NCBI GenBank assembly: GCA_020073205.1
Contig: JAIQFR010000005.1
Coordinates: 1 to 64,000 of the forward strand
Direction of reading: 5' to 3'
DNA from: Terriglobia bacterium
Lineage (GTDB): Bacteria; Acidobacteriota; Polarisedimenticolia; Polarisedimenticolales; JAIQFR01
Length of the DNA: 64,000 nucleotides
The notes beneath the pieces are model-generated. The model had not been told where the DNA came from, ran no database searches, and saw only the letters and a program-made list of their open reading frames with translations. Positions 34,180-41,977 of this stretch are shown here, piece by piece (the stretch's first letter is position 1; the number at the start of each line of letters is the position of its first letter). Position numbers and translations under genes: made by a program.

Positions 34180-35193
34180 CTAGAGCGCCCAGAGCTTGTG
34201 GATCAGGTCCACCACCCGGCAGCTGTACCCCCACTCGTTGTCGTACCAGGCGATCACCTTGGCGAAGGTCCCGCCCAGCACGCGGGTGGACAGGGCGTCG
34301 AAGATCGCCGAGGAGCCGTTCTGGATGATGTCCGAGGAGACGATCGGCTCCTCGGTGTACTCCAGGATTCCCTGGAGTGGCGGCTTGGACGCCGCCTCCT
34401 TCATCGCCGCGTTCAGCGACTCCACCGTCGCAGGCCGGGTCAGCTCCGCCACGAGGTCCACGGTCGAGCCGTCCGGCACCGGGACGCGCATCGCGATGCC
34501 GTCGAGCTTCCCCTTGAGCACCGGGAGGACCTTGCCCACGGCCCGGGCGGCCCCCGTGGTGGTCGGGATGATGTTCTCCGCCGCGGCGCGGGACCGCCTG
34601 AGGTCGCTGTGAGGCACGTCGGCCAGCCGCTGATCGTTCGTGTACGCGTGGACCGTGGTGATGTAACCCTTGACGATGCCGAACCGCTCCTCCAGCACCA
34701 TGGCCACGGGGGCGAGGCAGTTGGTCGTGCAGGAGGCGTTGGACACGATCCGGTGCTCCGGCTTCAGGTCCTTGTCGTTCACGCCGATCACAACGGTCGC
34801 GTCGATCTCGTCCTTCGCCGGCACGGTGAGGATCACCCGCTTGGCGCCGGCATCGAGATGCAGGGCGATCTGCTCGCGCTTCCTGAACCTCCCCGTGGCC
34901 TCCACGACGACGTCGACACCGAGGCTCTTCCACGGGAGCTTCGCCGGGTCTTTCTCCTCGAGCATCAGGACGTCCTGGGTTCCGGCCTGCATCCGGTTGT
35001 CGAGCAGCGTCACCTTCCCATCGTAGGGACCGTAGACCGTGTCGAACCGGAGGAGATAGGCCAGCGCATCGTTGCTTGTGATGTCGTTGAGGGCGACGAC
35101 CTCGATGTCGTCCCGCTTGCTCAGGATGCGGAACACGGCCCTTCCTATCCGGCCGAACCCGTTGATCGCGACCCGCGGCTTCCCCGTCGCCAT
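34180..35193 (-). CDS. gap: Glyceraldehyde-3-phosphate dehydrogenase, canonical type
   Basis: Type I GAPDH oxidises glyceraldehyde-3-phosphate to 1,3-bisphosphoglycerate with NAD(P) and phosphate. The 337-residue protein has the Rossmann start G-F-G-R-I-G-R, V-A-L-N-D-I after the second strand, the active site S-N-A-S-C-T-T-N-C, catalytic His in T-T-V-H-A-Y-T-N-D-Q, the phosphate loop T-T-T-G-A-A, the phosphate Arg in M-R-V-P-V-P-D and W-Y-D-N-E-W-G-Y-S. All key residues are canonical. The ATG at 35193 follows GGGAGGTGA. It is the second gene of a tandem pair, five bases after the paralogue. Confidence 0.97.
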   Translation of the reverse strand: MATGKPRVAINGFGRIGRAVFRILSKRDDIEVVALNDITSNDALAYLLRFDTVYGPYDGKVTLLDNRMQAGTQDVLMLEEKDPAKLPWKSLGVDVVVEATGRFRKREQIALHLDAGAKRVILTVPAKDEIDATVVIGVNDKDLKPEHRIVSNASCTTNCLAPVAMVLEERFGIVKGYITTVHAYTNDQRLADVPHSDLRRSRAAAENIIPTTTGAARAVGKVLPVLKGKLDGIAMRVPVPDGSTVDLVAELTRPATVESLNAAMKEAASKPPLQGILEYTEEPIVSSDIIQNGSSAIFDALSTRVLGGTFAKVIAWYDNEWGYSCRVVDLIHKLWAL

Positions 35194-35198
35194 GTCCC

Positions 35199-36227
35199 TC
35201 ACCTCCCCGCCGGCGCGGCCATGTCGTTGAACTTGGCGAGGCGCAGGACGAGCTCCACGACCCTCGTGGCGTAGCCCCACCCGTTGTCGTACCAGGTCAG
35301 GGTCTTGAGCAGGTTGCCCCCGAGGACCAGGGTGGACAGCCCGTCGAAGATCGCCGAGTGCGCGTTGCCGATGACGTCGGACGAGACGATCGGCTGGTCC
35401 ACGTACTCGATGATGCTCTTGAACCGGGTGGCGGCCGCCGACTTCACCACTTCGTTGACCTCCTCGGCGGCGACCGCCCGCTTCATCAGAGCGACCAGGT
35501 CCACGATCGAGCCGTCGGGGACCGGCACGTTGAGCGCCATGCCGTCGAGCCGGCCCTTGAGCTCCGGCAGGATCCGCTCCACCGCCTGCGGGGACCACGT
35601 CGTCGCCGGGATGATGTTCTCGGCGGCGGCGCGGGACCGCCTGAGCTCGGTATGCGGGACGTCGGCGAGCCGCTGGTCGTTCGTGTACGCGTGCACCGTG
35701 GTCATGAAGGCCCGCTCGATCCCGAACGCGTCGTTCAGGACCTTGCAGATCGGGGCCAGCGCATTGGCGGTGCACGAGGCGTTGCTCACAATCCGCGTCT
35801 CGGGAGTCAGCACGTGCTCGTTCACCCCCATCACCACCAGGGCGTCGATCTCGTCCCGCGGCGGAACCGTCAGGATCACCCGCTTGGCGCCGGTCTCGAG
35901 GTGCTTCTCGAGAATGGCGCGAGTCCTGAACTGGCCCGTCGACTCGATCACGATGTCGACGCCCAGGGCGCCCCAATCCACGTCCCCCGGCGCCTTCCGC
36001 TGGAGCATACGGATCTGGCGCCCCTTGGCGTACATCGAGTCGCCGGACACCCACACCGGCTCGTCGAAACGCCCATGGACGGTGTCGAACTTGAGCAGGT
36101 ACTCGAGCCCCTTGGGGTCGGCGATGTCCACGATGGCCACGATCTCGATGTCGTCCCGGGGGTAGAGAATCCGGAATACGTTCCTGCCGATCCGGCCGAA
36201 GCCCATGATCCCGATCCGAATCGTCAT
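35199..36227 (-). CDS. GAPDH paralogue with altered phosphate-binding residues
   Basis: A 342-residue GAPDH-fold protein, clearly homologous to its neighbour over the full length. The nucleophile Cys (S-N-A-S-C-T-A-N-A) and the base His (T-T-V-H-A-Y-T-N-D-Q) are kept. Several substrate residues differ from the family: the T-T-G-A-A loop is T-T-W-S-P, the phosphate Arg in R-V-P-x-P is Asn (L-N-V-P-V-P-D), C-T-T-N-C is C-T-A-N-A, and W-Y-D-N-E-W-G-Y is W-Y-D-N-G-W-G-Y. It therefore probably oxidises a different aldehyde, or works without inorganic phosphate. It is the first gene of the pair; a promoter lies at 36278-36307. True substrate unknown. Confidence 0.88.
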   Translation of the reverse strand: MTIRIGIMGFGRIGRNVFRILYPRDDIEIVAIVDIADPKGLEYLLKFDTVHGRFDEPVWVSGDSMYAKGRQIRMLQRKAPGDVDWGALGVDIVIESTGQFRTRAILEKHLETGAKRVILTVPPRDEIDALVVMGVNEHVLTPETRIVSNASCTANALAPICKVLNDAFGIERAFMTTVHAYTNDQRLADVPHTELRRSRAAAENIIPATTWSPQAVERILPELKGRLDGMALNVPVPDGSIVDLVALMKRAVAAEEVNEVVKSAAATRFKSIIEYVDQPIVSSDVIGNAHSAIFDGLSTLVLGGNLLKTLTWYDNGWGYATRVVELVLRLAKFNDMAAPAGR

Positions 36228-36277
36228 GTGCGTTTCTCCCTCGACCTCGGAGGGTCGTGGAATGCCGAGGCCGCGCC

Positions 36278-36307
36278 ATTAGAGCACGCGCTACGACGGA
36301 GGGGCAA
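36278..36307 (-). promoter_or_regulatory. Putative promoter of the tandem GAPDH operon
   Basis: On the reverse strand TTGCCC (36307-36302) lies 18 bases before TCTAAT (36283-36278). Start near 36271, giving a leader of about 44 bases before the ATG at 36227. Confidence 0.45.
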
Positions 36308-36337
36308 CCTCTCCGCCGGGCCTCGCCAGGCCCTCTT

Positions 36338-36346
36338 TGTTATCAT
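36338..36346 (+). promoter_or_regulatory. Extended -10 promoter candidate for the multiheme cytochrome
   Basis: TGT directly precedes TATCAT (36341-36346), the extended -10 pattern that can work without a -35 box. Start near 36353, about 40 bases before the ATG at 36394. It is back to back with the GAPDH promoter. Confidence 0.35.
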
Positions 36347-36393
36347 GGCGCGGCCCGGTGGGCGCTCCGCCGGCCTCCGTGACCGAGGACGTC

Positions 36394-37812
36394 ATGCGGA
36401 ACCTGTTCGCCACGATCAGCCGGAATCTGACGAGCCTGGCCGGCGTCGCCTTGACCACCGCCGCCGCCATCCTCTTCGTCGCGATGTTCCTCGTGGAGGC
36501 GATCGGGATCGTGGAGGCGGGCCCCTACGTCGGGATCCTCGGCTTCCTCGTGCTCCCCGGGCTGTTCCTGCTGGGCCTCGTGCTCATCCCCGCGGGGCTC
36601 TGGCTCGAACGGAGGCGGGACCGGAGGATCGCGGAGCGAGGCGGAGCGCCGCCCGCGCTGCCGGTGTTCGACTTCAACGATCCCCGCACCCGAAAGACCC
36701 TCCTGCTGCTCCTGGCGCTCACGACGCTGAACCTCGCGATTCTCGGCGTGGCGGGATACAAAGGGGTCGAAGTGATGGACTCGACCTCGTTCTGCGGCAG
36801 CGCCTGCCACAGCGTGATGGCGCCCGAGTACGCCAACTACCAGCGCTCCCCTCACGCGAGAGTCGGCTGCGTGTCGTGCCACATCGGCCCCGGCGCCAAC
36901 TGGTTCGTGAAGTCGAAGCTGTCCGGATCCTGGCAGCTGATCGCCGTGATGTTCGATCTCTACCCGAAGCCGATCCCGACGCCGGTCCGGAATCTCCGCC
37001 CGGCACGGGAGACCTGCGAGCAGTGCCATTGGCCCACGAAGTTCGTCGGCGATCGCCTCAAGGTGCTGACCCACTACGCCGAGGACGAGGCCAACACGGA
37101 GCTCAAGAACGTACTTCTGCTCCGGGTGGGCGGGGCCCAGGGGCGGTCCTCCAAGGGGATTCACTGGCACGTCGACCCGGCCATCCAGATCCGCTACCGA
37201 TCCGACGAGAAGCGGGAGAGCATCTCGGAGGTCGAGCTGACCCTGCCCGATCGGACCGTCAAGACCTTCAAGACGGGCGGGGACCCGGCGAAGGCTGCCG
37301 CCGCGGAGGAGACCTGGCGGACCATGGACTGCGTGGACTGCCACAACCGGCCGACCCACATCTACCGGATGCCCCAGGACGAGATGGACGCGGCGCTGCG
37401 GGAGCAACGGATCGACCGGTCGCTCCCGTTCGTCCGGCGGGAAGGGTTGAAGGCGCTGGAGGGAGCCTACGCATCCCACGAGGAGGCCCGGGCGAGGATT
37501 CGCGAGCAGGTCCTGGCGTTCTACGCGAAGAACTACCCCGAGGTCGCCTCGGGAAAGCGGGACCTCGTCACCACGGCCGCGGAAGAGCTGGGGAAGATCT
37601 ACTGCGTCAACGTCTGGCCGAGCATGCACATCGCCTGGGGGACCTACGCCAATCACATCGGCCACCAGCACGCCCCGGGCTGTTTTCGCTGCCATGACGG
37701 CGAGCACAAGACCGCGCTGGGCGAGGAGATCTCGCAGGATTGTTCCACCTGCCACACGCTGCTCGCGCAGGAGGAGAAGGAGCCCGCGATCCTCAAGGAG
37801 CTCCAGCCCTAG
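36394..37812 (+). CDS. NapC/NirT-type membrane multiheme cytochrome c (six heme sites)
   Basis: A 472-residue membrane cytochrome that would move electrons from the quinone pool to periplasmic partners. Two N-terminal hairpin helices (about 15-37 and 44-70) and a third helix (about 102-124) precede the exported heme part. Heme sites are C134-x3-C138-H (a CX3CH motif), C159/C162-H163, C208/C211-H212, C313/C316-H317, C430/C433-H434 and C450/C453-H454. Conserved Q-R-S-P-H-A-R-V follows the first heme, as in NapC-like cytochromes. The ATG at 36394 is preceded by GAGGA. No reductase gene is adjacent, so the electron acceptor is unknown. Confidence 0.88.
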   Translation: MRNLFATISRNLTSLAGVALTTAAAILFVAMFLVEAIGIVEAGPYVGILGFLVLPGLFLLGLVLIPAGLWLERRRDRRIAERGGAPPALPVFDFNDPRTRKTLLLLLALTTLNLAILGVAGYKGVEVMDSTSFCGSACHSVMAPEYANYQRSPHARVGCVSCHIGPGANWFVKSKLSGSWQLIAVMFDLYPKPIPTPVRNLRPARETCEQCHWPTKFVGDRLKVLTHYAEDEANTELKNVLLLRVGGAQGRSSKGIHWHVDPAIQIRYRSDEKRESISEVELTLPDRTVKTFKTGGDPAKAAAAEETWRTMDCVDCHNRPTHIYRMPQDEMDAALREQRIDRSLPFVRREGLKALEGAYASHEEARARIREQVLAFYAKNYPEVASGKRDLVTTAAEELGKIYCVNVWPSMHIAWGTYANHIGHQHAPGCFRCHDGEHKTALGEEISQDCSTCHTLLAQEEKEPAILKELQP

Positions 37813-37830
37813 CGTCGCGGACGACCGAGC

Positions 37831-38160
37831 CTACGGCCGGGATCCGGACGCACCCCGAAGCCTCTCGAACGAGTAGATCCCCGTGTCGTGCCCGTCGGAC
37901 CAGACGATCTGGATCGCGTACGAGCCCACGGGCACCACGCGGACGATCGACAGCTCCCCCGCCGAGGCGGCCCGGACAACCCTCAGCGGGTCGGCGGAAG
38001 GGGGAGCCGCCGCGCGCGCACGGCATGCCGCGCAGGGACAGCTCCGACGAAGGTCGTCGAACCCGAGGCAGGTCTCTTGGCCGTCCGCCCACGCGATCGC
38101 CAGCTCGCGGCCGATCACTGCGACGTTCACCGGCGCGAATCGATTCACGGGGTCGCTCAT
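37831..38160 (-). CDS. DUF971 protein (gamma-butyrobetaine hydroxylase-like N-terminal domain)
   Basis: A 109-residue protein with the DUF971/GBBH-like fold. It has a W-A-D-G-Q-E-T-C-L-G-F-D-D-L-R-R-S-C-P-C-A-A-C start with three close cysteines (metal-type) and a W-S-D-G-H-D-T-G-I-Y-S-F-E-R-L ending. In larger enzymes this domain helps hold zinc; the free-standing form is common near iron-sulfur and Mrp-type genes, but none is adjacent. The ATG at 38160 overlaps the stop of the upstream Lon-like gene (ATGA), so the two are translationally coupled. Confidence 0.85.
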   Translation of the reverse strand: MSDPVNRFAPVNVAVIGRELAIAWADGQETCLGFDDLRRSCPCAACRARAAAPPSADPLRVVRAASAGELSIVRVVPVGSYAIQIVWSDGHDTGIYSFERLRGASGSRP

Positions 38161-40631
38161 GGCCCCGAGGGCAGGTCGGCGAGGCCGTACTCGCGGACCT
38201 TGAGGGCGAGCTCCGCGAGGCGCGCGTCCACCCGGCCGAACACCGAGTCGCGCGGCCAGGATCCGTCACCCGCGCGCTCACCGGCCGGGAGTCCGGTGAG
38301 GATCTCGATCCCCGCCTCGATGGTCGAGATCGCGAAGATGCGGAACCGGCCCTTCTCGACCTCCTCGACGACGTCCTTCCTCAACATCAGCTGCGTCAGG
38401 TTGCGGGAGGGGATCAGGACCCCCTGCTCCCCGGTGAGCCCCTTGAGCCGGCAGAGGTCGAAGTACCCTTCGATCTTCTCGTTGACCCCGCCGATCGGCT
38501 GGATCTCTCCCCTCTGGTTCACGGAGCCGGTGACCGCGATGGATTGGCGGATCGGGACCCCCGACAGGCTCGACAGCAGCGCGTACAGCTCCGACGACGA
38601 CGCGGAGTCGCCGTCGATCTCGTCGTAGCTCTGCTCGAAGCAGAGGCTCGCCGAGAGGGCCAGCGGCTTGTCCTGCGCGAAGCGCGAGCGGAGGAACCCG
38701 GCGAGGATCAAGACCCCCTTCGTGTGGATCGCCCCGGACATCTCGGCCTCGCGGTCGATGTCGACGATCCCGGCGCGCCCCACCGCCGTCGACGCGGTAA
38801 TCCGTGACGGGAGGCCGAAGGCATGGTCGCCGACGTCGAGGATCACGAGACCGTTCACCTGGCCGACCTTCTCGCCGTCGAGGTCCACGAGCATCGTCCC
38901 GTCGGCGAAACGCTCGCGGAGAACCTCCTCGACGAGATCGACTCGCCGCACCCGCTGGGCGATCGCCTGGTCCACGTGTCGCGCGTCGACCCGCTTCGCC
39001 TTCTCCTGCTTGGCCCAGTAGCCGGCCTCGCGGATCACGTCGGCCACCTCGTTGAACCGCGTGGTGATCTTCTCCTGGCGGCCCGCGAGGCGGACCCCGT
39101 GCTCGACGACGGCCGCCACCGCTTCCCGGTGGAACGGGGGGAGCCGGTCGTCCTGGCACTTCTTCCGGACGAACGCCGCGTAGTTCTTGAGCTCGTCCGC
39201 GCTGCGCGGCGTCTCCACGGCGAAGTCCGCCTTCACCTCGAAGATCTTCTTGAAGTCCTCGTCCAGGGCGTGGAGCAGCCGGTAGATCTGCCGGGTGCCG
39301 ATCAGGATCACCTTGACGTCCAGCGGGATCGGCTCGGGCTTGGTGGAGACGTTCGAGCAGAGGTTGAACGGGTCGAACGTCTGGATCTCGATCACCTGGT
39401 TCCGGAGCGTCCGCTTCAGCGCGGGCCACACCCCGCTCTCCGCCAGGACGTCCAGGGCGTCCACGACCAGGAAGCCTCCGTTGGCCCTCGCGAGACTTCC
39501 TCCCTTGACGCGCGTGTGATCGGTGCTCCACTCCCCCGACGCGTCCCGAGCCCGCTCGAGGGTCCCGAACAGGTTCCGGTAGGTCGGCGAGGTCTCCCAA
39601 ATGATCGGGCGTCCCTTCGTCTCCGCGTTGTCCACCAGGACGTTCACCGCGTACGGGAGCATCCGTTCCCGCACCTCCGCCCGCGCCCGATCGCGCTCGG
39701 CGCCGGAGGACGGTGGTTCCTCCCCGTCGCGGAAGCGATCGAGGTGATCGAGGATATTCTCCGCGGCTTCGTCGATGAACCCCGCGACCCTCTCCCCCGG
39801 GAACTCCTCCTTGAGGTCCGAGGTCGCCTCCCGGACCAGCGGGCGGGCGAGCTCGCGGTCCAAGTCGATGAGCTCGCGCCGCAGGTCGCGCTCGAGGTCG
39901 CGGAACTCCTTGGTCAGGATCTCCATCGCCTCGGTGAGCTTGGCGTACTTGGACTTCAGCCGGTCGAACTCGCGGCGCTGGAACTTCTCCTCCTCGACCA
40001 GGGACTCCAGCTGGCTCATCGCCACCGGATTCCCGGCGACCACCGGCATGAGGTCCGGTCGAACCACGGGGCCGAGCTGCACCTGCACCAGGGCGAATCC
40101 CTCCGCCTGAACCCGCTTCTCGAACTCCTTGAGACGCTCCTTCTGGAGTTCCTTCGCGGCGTCGATCTTCTCCGATCGCCGCTTCCGGTACGGATCGGAG
40201 TCGAACAGCTCCGGGACGTGCTTCCGGAACCCCTCGACCAGATCCTCCAAGGCCTTCCTGAACGCCCGCCCCTTCCCGGCCGGGAACGAGAGCAGCCGGG
40301 GCTGATAGGCGTCCTTGAAGTTGTAAACGTAGACCAGGTCGTCGGGTGCGGTGTCCCCCCGCTCGACGGCCGCGAGCTGGCGCTTGACGGCCGTGGATCG
40401 GCCGGTCCCGACCTCGCCCGCGACGAAGATGTTGTAGCCCGCGCTCCGTATGGCGAGGCCGAGCTTCAACGCCTCCATCGCCCTCGGCTGGCCGATGATG
40501 TTGATCGGCCCGTCGCCGAGCTCGTCGGTGGTCTCGAATCGGAACTTCGACGCGTCGCACCGCCACCGGAGCTGCGGCGCGGCGAGCTCCATGGGGACTT
40601 TCGGACCGGATCGCTTCGGGGTGGGGCTCAT
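38157..40631 (-). CDS. Lon-like protease with an AAA_32-type N-terminal part
   Basis: An 824-residue protein: an AAA-like N-terminal part (about 20-560) and a Lon protease domain (about 560-800). The protease dyad is present: Ser in D-G-D-S-A-S-S and Lys in G-G-V-N-E-K-I-E-G. The P-loop reads GEVGTGRST, so the usual Lys is Arg, and the nearby V-V-D-A-L-D lacks the usual D-E of Walker B. ATP use may thus be weak or absent, as in some other Lon-like families. A long Glu/Arg-rich helical insert lies near 170-290. The ATG follows AGGAGGA. It is coupled to a DUF971 gene. Targets unknown. Confidence 0.85.
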   Translation of the reverse strand: MSPTPKRSGPKVPMELAAPQLRWRCDASKFRFETTDELGDGPINIIGQPRAMEALKLGLAIRSAGYNIFVAGEVGTGRSTAVKRQLAAVERGDTAPDDLVYVYNFKDAYQPRLLSFPAGKGRAFRKALEDLVEGFRKHVPELFDSDPYRKRRSEKIDAAKELQKERLKEFEKRVQAEGFALVQVQLGPVVRPDLMPVVAGNPVAMSQLESLVEEEKFQRREFDRLKSKYAKLTEAMEILTKEFRDLERDLRRELIDLDRELARPLVREATSDLKEEFPGERVAGFIDEAAENILDHLDRFRDGEEPPSSGAERDRARAEVRERMLPYAVNVLVDNAETKGRPIIWETSPTYRNLFGTLERARDASGEWSTDHTRVKGGSLARANGGFLVVDALDVLAESGVWPALKRTLRNQVIEIQTFDPFNLCSNVSTKPEPIPLDVKVILIGTRQIYRLLHALDEDFKKIFEVKADFAVETPRSADELKNYAAFVRKKCQDDRLPPFHREAVAAVVEHGVRLAGRQEKITTRFNEVADVIREAGYWAKQEKAKRVDARHVDQAIAQRVRRVDLVEEVLRERFADGTMLVDLDGEKVGQVNGLVILDVGDHAFGLPSRITASTAVGRAGIVDIDREAEMSGAIHTKGVLILAGFLRSRFAQDKPLALSASLCFEQSYDEIDGDSASSSELYALLSSLSGVPIRQSIAVTGSVNQRGEIQPIGGVNEKIEGYFDLCRLKGLTGEQGVLIPSRNLTQLMLRKDVVEEVEKGRFRIFAISTIEAGIEILTGLPAGERAGDGSWPRDSVFGRVDARLAELALKVREYGLADLPSGP

Positions 40632-40792
40632 CCGCGTCCTCCTGGCGGAATCAAGCTCTTCCGGCATCTCGTGCGGCCGCCGGAGACGTCTATACTAGCC
40701 CGTTCCGGGCGCGGCGCGCCGGGGTTCGGGAGTTCTCCCGAGGCGCCGGGAACCGCGGGAGTCGGGCCTCGTTTCACTCGATGGGAGCGGTC

Positions 40793-41359
40793 ATGGAGGA
40801 TCGGGCGGCCGACGACCTGGTCCGGGTCGATTCGATCCTCCGGGGCGACCGCGACGCTTTCGCCGACCTCGTCCGGCGATATCAGAGCCTGGTGGCGGGG
40901 GTCGCGTGGCGATACGGGATCCGGCGTGACGACATCGAGGACATCGTGAGCGAGGTCATGATCAAGGTCTTCAAGAACCTCCACCTGTACCGGCCGGACT
41001 ATCCCTTCTCCACCTGGCTGTACCGGCTCGCCGCCAATCACGTGCTCGATCAGGGACGCCGCGCCCGGCGGGAGCACGGGCGCACCGAAATGCCGGCCGA
41101 GATCGCGGACGACACCCCGGGGCCCGGCGAGGGCATGGAGGGGCGGGAACGGGCCGCGCTGGTCCGCTCCGCGCTCGAAGAGATCGACAGCCGGTACCGG
41201 GAGGTCATCTTCCTGGTTTACGTCGAGGGAAACAGGGTGGACGAGGTCGCGCGGACCCTGGGGATTCCGGAAGGCACCGTGAAGACCCGGCTGATGCGGG
41301 GACGGGAGGCGCTCCGCAGGATCCTGGTCCGCCACCATCCCGAGCACTTCGGAGTCTGA
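40793..41359 (+). CDS. ECF-type RNA polymerase sigma factor
   Basis: A 188-residue extracytoplasmic-function sigma factor. Region 2 spans about 25-90, with D-A-F-A-D-L-V-R-R-Y-Q, D-D-I-E-D-I-V-S-E-V and F-S-T-W-L-Y-R-L-A-A-N. Region 4 spans about 125-180, with Y-R-E-V-I-F-L-V-Y-V-E-G and a V-A-x-x-L-G-I-P-E-G-T-V-K-T-R-L-M-R-G-R helix-turn-helix. The ATG at 40793 follows GGGAGCGG, a better site than the ATG at 40781. A zinc-finger anti-sigma gene follows after one base, then a membrane protein gene. The three form a likely regulator-effector operon; the signal is unknown. Confidence 0.93.
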   Translation: MEDRAADDLVRVDSILRGDRDAFADLVRRYQSLVAGVAWRYGIRRDDIEDIVSEVMIKVFKNLHLYRPDYPFSTWLYRLAANHVLDQGRRARREHGRTEMPAEIADDTPGPGEGMEGRERAALVRSALEEIDSRYREVIFLVYVEGNRVDEVARTLGIPEGTVKTRLMRGREALRRILVRHHPEHFGV

Positions 41360-41360
41360 T

Positions 41361-41966
41361 GTGGACTGTCGCGGCGCGAGGTCGGCCATTGTGGAGGCGA
41401 GCCTCGGGGGACTTGCGCCCGAGGCCGAGGCCGCCCTGCGCGTGCACCTCGCAGTCTGCCCGGGGTGCGCCGCGGAGGCTCGCGCGGAAGCCGATCTCGA
41501 GGCGGCGCTGGCGCTCCTCTCGACCGACCCACCTTTCGAGGCGGACGTCGCAAACCGGGTCCTGGACGCCATCGCGGCGATGGAGCCTCCGCGGCGCGAC
41601 GCGGTGCCCGCCCGCCAGCTGGGATGGGCCGCGCTCGCCGCGGCGGGCCTCACGGTCGGGATCCTCGTTTCGGGCGTCTACCTCGCCCCCTCGATCTTCG
41701 GCCTCGCCTTGGAGGCGGGCCGGTCGCTGCCGGCAGCCGGCGGCGTCCTCGCGCGGCTCGGAGGCGCGGCCCTCGCGACGCTCGCGAGCACGAAGCCGCT
41801 CTTCGTAGCGACGTGGGATCTCCTGACCGCAGCTTCCACGCTGGTGCGAAAGGCCGAGCCGCTCTTCCGCGGGGCGGCGGCTCTCACCGTTCTTGCCATG
41901 TTGATCCTGACCACCGCGGTGATCGCGCGCGACCTCAGGGGCCGCGCCCCCGCGGACCGCCGATGA
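41361..41966 (+). CDS. Membrane anti-sigma factor with a ZAS-type zinc finger
   Basis: A 201-residue protein with a soluble N-terminal domain holding C3 and V-H-L-A-V-C-P-G-C, the H-x3-C-x2-C core of the zinc-binding anti-sigma (ZAS) fold. Two or more membrane helices follow (about 88-108 and 168-188). It would hold the ECF sigma factor encoded just upstream at the inner membrane and release it on an envelope or redox signal. The GTG at 41361 lies one base after the sigma stop. The long hydrophobic middle part is unusual for a simple ZAS protein. Confidence 0.85.
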   Translation: MDCRGARSAIVEASLGGLAPEAEAALRVHLAVCPGCAAEARAEADLEAALALLSTDPPFEADVANRVLDAIAAMEPPRRDAVPARQLGWAALAAAGLTVGILVSGVYLAPSIFGLALEAGRSLPAAGGVLARLGGAALATLASTKPLFVATWDLLTAASTLVRKAEPLFRGAAALTVLAMLILTTAVIARDLRGRAPADRR

Positions 41967-41977
41967 GGAGCCGTGAG

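Noticed and set aside
34180-36279. One continuous reading frame of about 700 codons across both GAPDH genes, looking like a fused protein
   Set aside because: Its 5' half is a shifted frame of the second GAPDH gene. The true genes have separate starts with ribosome sites (35193 and 36227) and different frames.
36343-37755. Reverse open frame of 470 codons opposite the cytochrome
   Set aside because: The forward frame contains six heme motifs in order; the reverse frame has none of any family.
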